A stretch of DNA of 6,902 bases from Mariprofundaceae bacterium (lineage in GTDB: Bacteria > Pseudomonadota > Zetaproteobacteria > Mariprofundales > Mariprofundaceae): NCBI GenBank assembly GCA_030950965.1, contig JAUZQP010000056.1, positions 1-6,902 of the forward strand, given 5' to 3'. Below the pieces are notes generated by a model. It was not told the DNA's origin and searched no databases. It saw nothing but the letters and a program-made list of their open reading frames with translations. A program made the position numbers and the translations under genes. How positions within the stretch are numbered: position 1 is the first letter of the stretch; each line of letters begins with the position of its first letter. Below are positions 1 through 6,821 of this stretch, one piece after another.

Positions 1-424
1 GCACAGCAATACGCAAATTACCGATCAAGGGTTCAGTGCGCGTATCTAACATAGCAAATTGCCCAGCAATATTCACATATAATAACCATGGTACACCAGC
101 ATCATGAGCAGCCACCACATCACGCATCTGTTGTAAATCAGGAATCGGTGCAGCAGAACAGCGGTGCAACACCGCGTGAGAGAAAACGCCACGCATCAAA
201 AAATCAAAACGACTGGGGCGATCATGCACCCGCAAACCTTCTTTATCATGACGCAAGCGAAGGCCATGCCACGCTGCTGCATCTTCATCAGCCGCCAGTT
301 GCAAATCACCGGCCTGCAACGGCTCGGCAAACACTGCTGTTCGCCAATGCTCACGATCAGCTAATAAGCGCCACGATTTTGCCCCTGAATCCGCTAGCGC
401 ATCAATAGAAAAAGAACATTTCAT
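1..424 (-). CDS. Unidentified protein, N-terminal 141 residues (runs off the left edge)
   Basis: The reverse strand stays open from an ATG at 424-422 to the window edge, giving 141 residues that begin MKCSFSIDALADSG. Its ATG overlaps the rnd stop codon as ATGA (421-424), the usual sign of translational coupling, so it is very probably the next gene of the rnd transcript. The visible part is a soluble, mixed protein rich in Ala, Asp, His and Arg, with no signal peptide and no membrane helix. Segments such as WRLLADREHW, RPSRFDFLMRGVFSH and PWLLYVNIAGQF look like ordinary folded protein. I do not recognise the family. It is not YcgL, the small protein that sits beside rnd in some gammaproteobacteria, because sequence and size do not fit. 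Open reading on the plus strand at 88-408 is a shadow of this gene. I am confident that it is coding, but its function is unknown. Confidence 0.8.
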   Translation of the reverse strand, partial: MKCSFSIDALADSGAKSWRLLADREHWRTAVFAEPLQAGDLQLAADEDAAAWHGLRLRHDKEGLRVHDRPSRFDFLMRGVFSHAVLHRCSAAPIPDLQQMRDVVAAHDAGVPWLLYVNIAGQFAMLDTRTEPLIGNLRIAV

Positions 425-1629
425 GCGGCGGTGTTCTTCAAATCGGCCATCGCTCTAATTTTAGGTAAACCAGACTGAGTATCGAGACAGAGGCATATTT
501 CACCGCGCAACAAGCGCAACAAATCATGCCCTACCAAATCATAACGCCAATGCATCAAACACTGCAATTCTGGCGGTTCACCTTTACAGTCACACCCCCA
601 CGAAGCTAACGCTGACAATTCGCTGCGGCGCACCAAAATCGAACTTGCCACATCACACTCTTCCGATTTCAAGCGCACCAAGCTATTCATTAGCTCCATA
701 CGTAAATCGGTACCTGCTGCATGGGACGCCGCTCGTTCAACCTTCGGCCAATGCTCGGCATCACACGCCATACCACGCTGCCATACCGTGATGAGCTCAT
801 CACCGAAGCGACGCAGCAAACCATGACTCAAGCCGCGCATACGCTCCATCACATCCAACGAAAGTTGATCACGGCGAGCAATTTCCAGCAATGGGTCATC
901 CTGCATCACACGCCGACGAGGAAGATTCCGCTTACGTGCTGCTGTCTCTCGCCACGCTGCCAACTCGCGCAACACAGCCAGAGCGCGCCCACGCAAACGA
1001 TTTACCCCTTTAACACGCCAAAAAACCTGATTGATATCTTCGATGTAAGTTTCCACCTGACACAATGAAGCTTGCTCTTGCTGCAACCATAGCAAACGCC
1101 CCCGCGCCTCTAACTGCTCTTGCAGCGATTGATACACAGGCATCAACCAAATCACATCATCGGCAGCATAATCCAATTGCTGCGGACGCAAGGGACGCGC
1201 CATCCAATCACTGAACGACTCTTGTTTCGGCAGGTTCTTTTTCATCACCCGCTGCACCAGATTAGCAAAGCCAATTTGCTGCCCGTAGCCCAACAACGAT
1301 GCTGCCACTTGAGTATCAAACATAGGCAACGGCAATTGACCACACTCCTGCAAGATAATCTCCATATCCTGATGCCCCGCATGGAACACTTTAACAATCG
1401 TAGGATCGCACAACACCGTCCATAAGGGCGACATATCATCCAATGCCAAGGGGTCAAACAACCAACAGCGACTGCCTGCATACGCTTGCAACAGAGCAAA
1501 TTCAGGGCGGTAGGTGGTTTCACGATGAAACTCGGTGTCCACGCAAATAACGCTACAACCCTGAAGCTGCTGGCAAGCAGTATGCAGCAGCGATGGCGTA
1601 TTCACATACACAGTGTGATCATCAGTCAT
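421..1629 (-). CDS. rnd: Ribonuclease D
   Basis: This is a 3'-to-5' exoribonuclease of the DEDD family, known in E. coli for trimming the 3' ends of tRNA precursors and other small RNAs in the cytoplasm. The protein has 402 residues (E. coli RNase D has about 375). The DEDDy catalytic set is complete: Asp31 and Glu33 in VDTEFHRE, Asp88 in HAGHQDME, and Tyr154/Asp158 in LDYAADDVIW, each offset by three from the E. coli positions as I remember them. An HRDC-type helical region follows at about 215-290 (WRETAARKRNLPRR to the RFGDEL segment). The frame extends 20 codons further upstream to 1689. I chose the ATG at 1629 because AAAGG lies 7 bases before it, the protein then begins as in relatives, and the extension would overlap the preceding small gene out of frame. 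Its stop overlaps the start of the next gene by four bases. Confidence 0.95.
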   Translation of the reverse strand: MTDDHTVYVNTPSLLHTACQQLQGCSVICVDTEFHRETTYRPEFALLQAYAGSRCWLFDPLALDDMSPLWTVLCDPTIVKVFHAGHQDMEIILQECGQLPLPMFDTQVAASLLGYGQQIGFANLVQRVMKKNLPKQESFSDWMARPLRPQQLDYAADDVIWLMPVYQSLQEQLEARGRLLWLQQEQASLCQVETYIEDINQVFWRVKGVNRLRGRALAVLRELAAWRETAARKRNLPRRRVMQDDPLLEIARRDQLSLDVMERMRGLSHGLLRRFGDELITVWQRGMACDAEHWPKVERAASHAAGTDLRMELMNSLVRLKSEECDVASSILVRRSELSALASWGCDCKGEPPELQCLMHWRYDLVGHDLLRLLRGEICLCLDTQSGLPKIRAMADLKNTAA

Positions 1630-1652
1630 AGTATTACCTTTCCCCATGGCAT

Positions 1653-1906
1653 TTAAATATGCCCATTTAACAAAATAAGCGCGCACCACGGAATAAAAAA
1701 CAGCAATGCATTCAAGATCTTAAAAGACCCCATCAAGCTATAGTGAATCACCACGAAGGTTCTTCAGCCATCGGGAACCAGCGGCTATGCAAACGATAGA
1801 TCTCTCGACGCAAGCCTACAAATAACAAAAACCACAACAGCACCAGCCCAGTATTGATCAAGAAACAATACAATAAAAAAGACTGTGCAAACACCCACTC
1901 AGGCAA
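1653..1906 (-). pseudogene. Small two-helix membrane protein, DUF6868-like, split by an apparent 1-base deletion
   Basis: The gap between clpA and rnd holds a gene in two frames. The first frame starts at TTG 1906-1904, with AGGA 8 bases upstream inside the clpA end, and gives 52 residues ending at TGA 1750-1748. It contains a hydrophobic helix (about 10-32, INTGLVLLWFLLFV) followed by REIYRLHSRWFPMAEE. The frame one base back continues as FVVIHYSLMGSFKILNALL and FFIPWCALILLNGHI to TAA 1655-1653. Adding one base near 1758-1765 (for example GAAGAACC to GAAGAAACC) joins them into an 84-residue protein. From memory this resembles the DUF6868 family: helix with an IN..LLLWF pattern, a YRLHSRWF-like stretch, an F..IHY box, a K-containing second helix. 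Function is unknown; membrane location follows from the helices. It could be a true pseudogene, a base-calling error, or less likely a recoding site. It starts within clpA and ends 23 bases before rnd. Confidence 0.7.
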
Positions 1907-4160
1907 CGGCTGTTTCCTCGAAAGTCAGTGACAAACCCTCATCCGTCACATCCACATGTGCGCGACCACCTTTTTGCAAAGAGCCGAATAAAATCGCATC
2001 CGCCAACGGCTTTTTAATTTCATGCTGAATCAGGCGTGCCATCGGACGAGCACCCATCAAAGGATCATAACCATGTTCCGACAACCAAGCTCGCGCTGCC
2101 GTAGAAACATCCAGCTCCACCTTTTTCTCCAGCAGTTGCACTTCGAGTTCTGCCAAAAATTTATTAACCACATGGGAAATCGTCGCTTCAGCCAGCGCCA
2201 AGAACGGAATCATGGCATCCAAACGGTTGCGAAATTCGGGCGTAAACAAACGCTTCACAGCCTCTTGATCTGCCCCTTGATGACTTTGCTTCGTAAAGCC
2301 ATAGCTGCTACGCTGCATATCAAATGCGCCCGCATTACTGGTCATAATAATAATCACATGCTGAAAATTAGCGACGCGTCCATTATTATCCGTCAGCGAG
2401 CCATGATCCATCACCTGCAATAATATATTAAATATATCAGGGTGTGCTTTTTCAATTTCGTCCAGCAGCAATACGGCATGCGGCGACTGCGCAATGGCAT
2501 CAGTTAACAAACCACCCTGCTCAAAACCCACATAACCCGGTGGTGAACCAATCAAACGGGAAACAGCATGAGATTCCATGTATTCCGACATATCAAAATG
2601 AATCAACTCGATACCAGAAACCCGCGCCAATTGACGCGCCACTTCCGTCTTGCCCACACCTGTAGGCCCTGTGAATAAAAAACTACCAATGGGTTTATCT
2701 GGGTGCGACAAACCTGCCCTCGACAATTTAATACAGGATGATAATTGATCGATAGCAGTATCTTGACCAAACACGGACAACTTCAAGTCACGCTCCAACG
2801 ACTCTAAGACCTGACGGTCCGAGGCGGATACTTGACGGGTTGGTACACGAGCAATCGCTGCCACGCTGTCTTCAATATCGCGCAAGTTTAGTTTTTTCCG
2901 TCGCTTGGTCCGCAAACGCATGGCTGCCCCCGCCTCATCCAGCACATCAATCGCCGAATCTGGCAGGCAACGCCCATGAATATAACGTTTACTCAAGCGC
3001 ACAGCAGGGGCAACAATCGAAGCAGGGTAATTCACTTCATGGTGCTTCTCTAAGCCGGGCAGCAAGCCGTATAAAATTTTTGTCGCCTCTTCTACGGTCG
3101 GCTCCACCACATCCACTTTTTGAAAACGCCGTGACAATGCCGATTCCTTCTCAAACAACTGACGGTATTCTTGGTAAGTGGTCGCGCCAATACAGCGCAG
3201 TTCGCCATTACTCAGCGCAGGTTTAAGCAAATTAGAGGCATCCATCGAGCCGCCAGAGACAGCCCCTGCACCAATCATGGTATGAATCTCATCCACAAAC
3301 AAGACGATGTTGGGGTCTTCTTGAATCGCTTTAAGTACCCCTTTCAGGCGCTCTTCAAAATCGCCGCGATACTTCGTCCCCGCCAGCAATACACCCAAAT
3401 CAAGAGCGTACACACGCGCTGCCAACAATGGCTCTGGCACATCGCCAGCCACCACCCGTTGCGCCAAACCTTCGGCGATCGCCGTTTTACCGACCCCTGC
3501 TTCACCCACCAGAAGCGGATTGTTTTTACGCCGACGACACAGGATATGCATGCAACGCTGCAACTCTTTTGCCCGCCCAATTAAGGGGTCAAGACGACCA
3601 TCTCGCGCCCGTTGATTCAGATCAATACAATACTTTTTCAGGGGTGAAACGGGCTTTGCTTCGCGTGATGCAGCAGCAGGTTCAGCGGCTTCACGATCAA
3701 CATCGACACCATCAGAAGAATCCTCTTGCCTCAAACGGTGCGCCATCGTGGTGACCACATCCATGCGCGAAACGGCGACCTGATGAAGGAAGTACACGGC
3801 GTGTGACTCTTTCTCCGAAAAAATAGCGACCAACACATGCGCGCCACTCACCTCTTCTCGCCCTGAAGCTTGCACATGCATTACAGCACGCTGAATCACC
3901 CGCTGCAAACCAACGCTAGCCGTCGTTTCGCCATCTTTTTCTTCGGGTAAAATATGTGCATGCTCAAGTAAAAAGGCTTGCAGCGCATGGCGCAACTGCT
4001 CCTGATCGGCATCTAAAACACCCAACACCTGCTGCACATGAAGGTTATCTAACAAGCCCAGCAACAAATGCTCAATGGTGACAAACTCATCGCGCTGCTC
4101 ATGTGCCTTGCTGAAAATATCACTTAATGTTTGCTCAAGATTTTCGTTTAAAATTCCCAT
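1899..4160 (-). CDS. clpA: ATP-dependent Clp protease ATP-binding subunit ClpA
   Basis: ClpA is the AAA+ unfoldase that forms hexamers, takes substrates directly or from the adaptor ClpS, and feeds them to the ClpP peptidase in the cytoplasm. The protein has 753 residues, against 758 in E. coli. In order it shows a double Clp N domain (1-145), an acidic Ala/Glu-rich linker (about 147-170), AAA+ module 1 with Walker A GEAGVGKT (219-226), Walker B VLFVDEI (286-292) and ALSRRF (341-346), then module 2 with Walker A GPTGVGKT (498-505), Walker B AVLLLDE (562-568), TSN sensor (607-609) and GAR sensor 2 (about 703). The ClpP-binding loop reads YGF (620-622) where IGL or IGF is usual. I chose the ATG at 4160: GAGG lies 6 bases upstream, while the in-frame TTG at 4172 would put the ribosome site inside the gene. 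The clpS stop is 8 bases upstream. Confidence 0.97.
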   Translation of the reverse strand: MGILNENLEQTLSDIFSKAHEQRDEFVTIEHLLLGLLDNLHVQQVLGVLDADQEQLRHALQAFLLEHAHILPEEKDGETTASVGLQRVIQRAVMHVQASGREEVSGAHVLVAIFSEKESHAVYFLHQVAVSRMDVVTTMAHRLRQEDSSDGVDVDREAAEPAAASREAKPVSPLKKYCIDLNQRARDGRLDPLIGRAKELQRCMHILCRRRKNNPLLVGEAGVGKTAIAEGLAQRVVAGDVPEPLLAARVYALDLGVLLAGTKYRGDFEERLKGVLKAIQEDPNIVLFVDEIHTMIGAGAVSGGSMDASNLLKPALSNGELRCIGATTYQEYRQLFEKESALSRRFQKVDVVEPTVEEATKILYGLLPGLEKHHEVNYPASIVAPAVRLSKRYIHGRCLPDSAIDVLDEAGAAMRLRTKRRKKLNLRDIEDSVAAIARVPTRQVSASDRQVLESLERDLKLSVFGQDTAIDQLSSCIKLSRAGLSHPDKPIGSFLFTGPTGVGKTEVARQLARVSGIELIHFDMSEYMESHAVSRLIGSPPGYVGFEQGGLLTDAIAQSPHAVLLLDEIEKAHPDIFNILLQVMDHGSLTDNNGRVANFQHVIIIMTSNAGAFDMQRSSYGFTKQSHQGADQEAVKRLFTPEFRNRLDAMIPFLALAEATISHVVNKFLAELEVQLLEKKVELDVSTAARAWLSEHGYDPLMGARPMARLIQHEIKKPLADAILFGSLQKGGRAHVDVTDEGLSLTFEETAVA

Positions 4161-4171
4161 CTTATACCTCA
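4161..4171 (-). promoter_or_regulatory. clpA ribosome binding site overlapping the clpS stop codon
   Basis: On the reverse strand the clpS stop TGA (4171-4169) runs straight into GAGG (4170-4167), six bases before the clpA ATG at 4160. A ribosome ending clpS therefore stands on the clpA ribosome binding site, which suggests coupled translation of adaptor and unfoldase. It also decides the clpA start against the in-frame TTG at 4172. Confidence 0.7.
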
Positions 4172-4483
4172 ATCATCATCATGACGTTCATATTGACAAC
4201 ACAGTGGGTGACCATGTTTACGGCAATGCGTTTCGACCTGCATTACTTTACTTTCGGCAATATCTTTGGGGTATATGCCACAAATGGCAGATCCCTTGTG
4301 ATGAATATCCATCATCAAGCGGGTCGCGACTTCCTCCGAGTGATGGAAGAACTCCACCAACAACTGGACGACAAAGTCCATCGGGGTATAATCGTCGTTC
4401 AGCATAACAACCCTGAACATAGGCGGATCTTTTAACGCAGGCTTTTCTGTTTGCCTTGCGGTGTGTACTACGAATGAAGACAT
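4169..4483 (-). CDS. clpS: ATP-dependent Clp protease adaptor ClpS
   Basis: ClpS binds proteins with destabilising N-terminal residues (Leu, Phe, Tyr, Trp) and hands them to the ClpA N domain for degradation by ClpAP. The protein has 104 residues, against 106 in E. coli. A flexible N-terminal tail of about 20 residues precedes the core. The N-degron pocket is present: Asn29, Asp30 and Asp31 in LNDDYTPM, Met35, and His61 in DIHHKGSAICG, matching E. coli Asn34, Asp35, Asp36, Met40 and His66. The frame is open upstream to 4594, but the ATG at 4483 gives the family length and an MSS start, and the extension would overlap the divergent gene. The ribosome site in front is weak (AAAGTG). The C-terminus ends in HDDD. 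It is the first gene of the minus-strand cluster, with clpA 8 bases downstream. Confidence 0.96.
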   Translation of the reverse strand: MSSFVVHTARQTEKPALKDPPMFRVVMLNDDYTPMDFVVQLLVEFFHHSEEVATRLMMDIHHKGSAICGIYPKDIAESKVMQVETHCRKHGHPLCCQYERHDDD

Positions 4484-4551
4484 AAGACGCACTTTAGCAA
4501 GGCAATCGAAAAGTGCGAGCAATTCACTACATAATGATTTGGAGCAACGGC
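4484..4551. promoter_or_regulatory. Divergent intergenic region between clpS and the cbbY-like gene
   Basis: These 68 bases separate two outward-facing start codons, so promoters for both directions should lie here or inside the neighbouring coding ends. On the plus strand, CATAAT at 4530-4535 with TCGAAA at 4506-4511 (18-base spacing) is the best sigma70-like pair, but it would start transcription almost on the GGAG ribosome site (4541-4544). I see no convincing minus-strand pair. The function is inferred from gene orientation, not from clear promoter elements. Confidence 0.35.
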
Positions 4552-5298
4552 ATGACAACACTGAAAACCATCCTATGGGATGTCGATGGAACATTGGCCG
4601 ATACAGAGCGGGATGGTCACCGTGTCGCCTTTAACAGGGCATTTGAAGAAGCGGGTCTAGAACGCCGATGGGACGAAACCTGCTACGGCGGCTTGCTCAA
4701 GGTAACAGGCGGCAAAGAGCGTATCCGCTTTGACATCGCCAATGGCACGATGCCAGCCCTTAGCGATACCGACATTGCCGACCTGCACGCACGCAAAACC
4801 GCATGCTACCAAGCATTAATTGCCGAAGGCCGTATCCCCCTGCGCCCTGGTGTGCGTCGCCTACTCGAAGAAGCCCGTGCTGCTGGCATCGTCCAAGGCG
4901 TAGCTACCACCACCACGCCTGCTGCCTTAGACGCACTGATTGAACACACTTTAGGCAAGGAGTGGTTCGATATTTTCGCCGTGCTGGCAGCCGGTGACAT
5001 CGTACCTGCCAAAAAGCCAGCACCCGACATTTACACCTACGCGATGAAGCAAATCGGTGCAGACCCTGCTTCAACCTTAGCCATGGAAGATTCTGAAAAC
5101 GGCGCGCTATCGGCACAAGCTGCGGGTATTCGCTGCTTAGTCACCGTGAATGGCTATACCGCGCAGCACAATTTTGATGGTGCTGACCTCGTAGTATCCG
5201 AATTAGGTGACAACGATGCCATCCGCATACTGCACAACCCACAGCAACTGCAAGATCTATCACAGGTTCGTTTGAGCCATTTGCAACAGCTATTTTAA
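4552..5298 (+). CDS. cbbY: HAD-family phosphatase, CbbY-like (subfamily IA)
   Basis: CbbY proteins are cytoplasmic HAD hydrolases; the rubisco-linked members dephosphorylate xylulose-1,5-bisphosphate, a misfire product that inhibits rubisco. The 248-residue protein shows motif I DVDGTLADTE with nucleophile Asp10 and acid/base Asp12, a cap domain with the TGGKERIRF box (52-60) and LRPG (97-100), motif II in ATTTT (118-122), motif III Lys in PAKKPAPDIY (152-161), and motif IV EDSENG (179-184). The TGGKERI and KKPAPDIY boxes are what point to CbbY rather than to phosphoglycolate phosphatase or beta-phosphoglucomutase. I chose the ATG at 4552 because GGAG lies 7 bases upstream and the HAD motif falls at the usual distance; the frame itself is open to 4513. 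No rubisco or other Calvin-cycle gene is visible, so the substrate is inferred. The next gene follows after 91 bases on the same strand. Confidence 0.85.
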   Translation: MTTLKTILWDVDGTLADTERDGHRVAFNRAFEEAGLERRWDETCYGGLLKVTGGKERIRFDIANGTMPALSDTDIADLHARKTACYQALIAEGRIPLRPGVRRLLEEARAAGIVQGVATTTTPAALDALIEHTLGKEWFDIFAVLAAGDIVPAKKPAPDIYTYAMKQIGADPASTLAMEDSENGALSAQAAGIRCLVTVNGYTAQHNFDGADLVVSELGDNDAIRILHNPQQLQDLSQVRLSHLQQLF

Positions 5299-5389
5299 TG
5301 CACGTGACTTTCTGCCACCCATACGATGGGTCATCTTTGCATGGCGCGTCAAAAAGCCCTGTGCATCTGCTCTTCAGGTCACATGTTTC

Positions 5390-6688
5390 ATGTTAATGCC
5401 CTCCAGCCACCGCGTCATGCAACGCCTACGCACACTCGCCAAGATTGGCGCGGAGGCTAATGGCGGCATCACGCGCTTAGCATTCACTCGCCAAGATGAG
5501 CAAGCTCGCGCCTTGGTTCAAACATGGATGGAAGAGGCGGGCTTACAGGTTCACACTGACAGCGTTGGTAATCTTTGCGGACGCACCACCACTACCCACG
5601 GGCAGCAAGCAGTGGTCATGAGTGGGTCGCATATTGACTCCGTGCGTCATGCAGGATATTTAGATGGAACACTGGGCGTGTTAGCCGCCATTGAAGTGGC
5701 AGATGCGATGAATCACAGCAAGCACAAGTGGCAACGACCGCTGGAAGTGGTGGCGTTTGCGATGGAAGAATCATCACGCTTCCAATGCTACGCCTTTGGC
5801 AGCAAGGCAATGGCTGGCATACCGCAAGCAGATACATTACTGGGCAACTGCGACGACCAAGGCATCACGTTGGCAGCAGCTTTATGCAACGTTCACCATC
5901 AAAAAAACGATAATGAAACGCAACAACTGCAACAAGCACGCCAACATATCCAAGCAGCCATCCGCCCACAAAACAGCATACACGCCTTCGTCGAATTACA
6001 CATCGAACAAGGGCCAGTACTCGCCGCAGAAAACATTGGCATCGGGCTGGTCACTGCTATTGCTGCGCCAATCCGCCTCAATATCACCATTCACGGCATG
6101 CAAAATCATTCGGGAACCACCCCCATGCACCTACGCAGCGATGCTCTCACCGCCGCTGCTGCGCTGATTCTGACGGTTGAATCGCTGTGCGCCAATAGTC
6201 TCGATGTGCGCGGAACAGTCGCCACCATCAGTAACGAACCCAACATCATCAACGCTATTCCAGGCATGGTACAACTCGGCATTGACCTACGCAGCGGCAA
6301 CAGCACGGAGCGTAACAGCATTCATCAGGTACTAGGCCAGCACATCAAACGCATGGCCGAACAGCGGCACGTCCGCATCAAACAACAGGTCATCACACAA
6401 GATGAACCCGTCACCATGTCGCCAGCATTATTAAACAACATGGAGGCACTCGCCAACAACAGCAATATTCGCCACCGTCGCCTAGCCAGTGGCGCAGGTC
6501 ACGATGCTGCCAGCATCTCACGCATCGCCACCCATTGTGGCATGATCTTCATCGCCAGCAAAGATGGCATCAGTCACCACCCGAAAGAGTCCAGCAACGA
6601 GACCGACATCGCCCAAGGCATTGAGCTACTCCATGCCACCCTCACCGCATTGAGACTGAGAGATATATTACATCATGTTAATGATTGA
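5390..6688 (+). CDS. M20-family Zn-dependent amidohydrolase (hydantoinase/carbamoylase type)
   Basis: The 432-residue protein belongs to the M20 group that includes allantoate amidohydrolase, N-carbamoyl-L-amino acid hydrolase and beta-ureidopropionase, two-metal enzymes that cleave ureido or amide C-N bonds. Visible signatures are GSHIDSV (79-85, ligand His81), YLDGTLGVLAA (ligand Asp92), AMEESSRF (catalytic Glu126, ligand Glu127), ELHIEQGPVL (ligand His204), the dimerisation-domain box NHSGTTPMHLRSDAL (239-253), GIDLRSG (297-303), SGAGHDAA (367-374) and GISHHPKE (ligand probably His396). A Gln/Asn/His-rich loop at about 167-190 looks like a local expansion. There is no signal peptide, so it should be cytoplasmic. 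ATG 5390 has AGGT 10 bases upstream; ATG 5396 is a possible alternative start. The motifs do not fix the substrate, and the neighbours do not help: no hydantoinase, allantoinase or transporter is in view. It may share a transcript with the cbbY-like gene. Confidence 0.88.
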   Translation: MLMPSSHRVMQRLRTLAKIGAEANGGITRLAFTRQDEQARALVQTWMEEAGLQVHTDSVGNLCGRTTTTHGQQAVVMSGSHIDSVRHAGYLDGTLGVLAAIEVADAMNHSKHKWQRPLEVVAFAMEESSRFQCYAFGSKAMAGIPQADTLLGNCDDQGITLAAALCNVHHQKNDNETQQLQQARQHIQAAIRPQNSIHAFVELHIEQGPVLAAENIGIGLVTAIAAPIRLNITIHGMQNHSGTTPMHLRSDALTAAAALILTVESLCANSLDVRGTVATISNEPNIINAIPGMVQLGIDLRSGNSTERNSIHQVLGQHIKRMAEQRHVRIKQQVITQDEPVTMSPALLNNMEALANNSNIRHRRLASGAGHDAASISRIATHCGMIFIASKDGISHHPKESSNETDIAQGIELLHATLTALRLRDILHHVND

Positions 6689-6773
6689 TTCACGGAGTAA
6701 TCAGGAAGGAGCCATATAGTTTGCCCATCTGGTGAGGTTTTTTCCTCCCTCCCTCCTTTTCCTCATCAGATTC
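6689..6773. other. Intergenic stretch with polypyrimidine mirror repeat and possible hairpin
   Basis: Between the M20 gene and the terminator there is no gene. It holds an unbroken run of 27 pyrimidines (6738-6764). Within it, 6740-6760 is a perfect mirror repeat centred on T6750: four T, CC, T, CCC, T, CCC, T, CC, four T. Flanking arms CTGGTGAGG (6729-6737) and CCTCATCAG (6761-6769) can pair over nine positions with one G-T wobble, placing most of the tract in a 23-base loop. Upstream, AGGAAGGAG (6703-6711) looks like a ribosome binding site but leads into no usable reading frame. Confidence 0.6.
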
Positions 6774-6802
6774 AAAAGGGCTCCTGCAAAGGAGCCCTTT
6801 TT
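6774..6802. terminator. Strong bidirectional intrinsic terminator
   Basis: AAAAGGGCTCC (6774-6784) and GGAGCCCTTTT (6791-6801) form an 11-pair stem around the loop TGCAAA, with T tracts on the outside in both directions (five T on plus, four T on minus). It lies between the ends of two convergent genes, so it can end both the plus-strand M20 transcript and the minus-strand glyS transcript. Confidence 0.9.
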
Positions 6803-6821
6803 CAATGGTACTTCATTCGCC

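Noticed and set aside
88..408. Plus-strand open frame of 106 codons at the left end
   Set aside because: It is antisense to the minus-strand frame coupled to rnd, is His/Gln/Ala-rich as shadows of such genes are, and has no ribosome site.
1630..1689. 20-codon upstream extension of rnd
   Set aside because: It overlaps the end of the small membrane gene out of frame, lacks a ribosome site, and is absent from the usual N-terminus; the ATG at 1629 has AAAGG upstream.
1755..1770. Programmed -1 frameshift in the small membrane gene
   Set aside because: No slippery heptamer of the X XXY YYZ type or clear downstream stem is visible; a one-base deletion in an A run is simpler.
4506..4535. TCGAAA - 18 bases - CATAAT as a promoter for the cbbY-like gene
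   Set aside because: The predicted start point would fall on the GGAG ribosome site, leaving no working leader, and the -35 match is weak.
4484..4594. 37-codon upstream extension of clpS
   Set aside because: It is Cys/Ser/Leu-rich, unlike ClpS, and runs into the start of the divergent gene; the ATG at 4483 gives the family length.
5317..5331. Small hairpin ACCCAT-ACG-ATGGGT after the cbbY-like gene as a terminator
   Set aside because: The stem is only six pairs and no T tract follows, so it is unlikely to end transcription on its own.
6720..6734. Mini reading frame (TTG, four codons) behind the AGGAAGGAG sequence
   Set aside because: It starts with TTG, encodes only four residues, and nothing downstream would be controlled by it.
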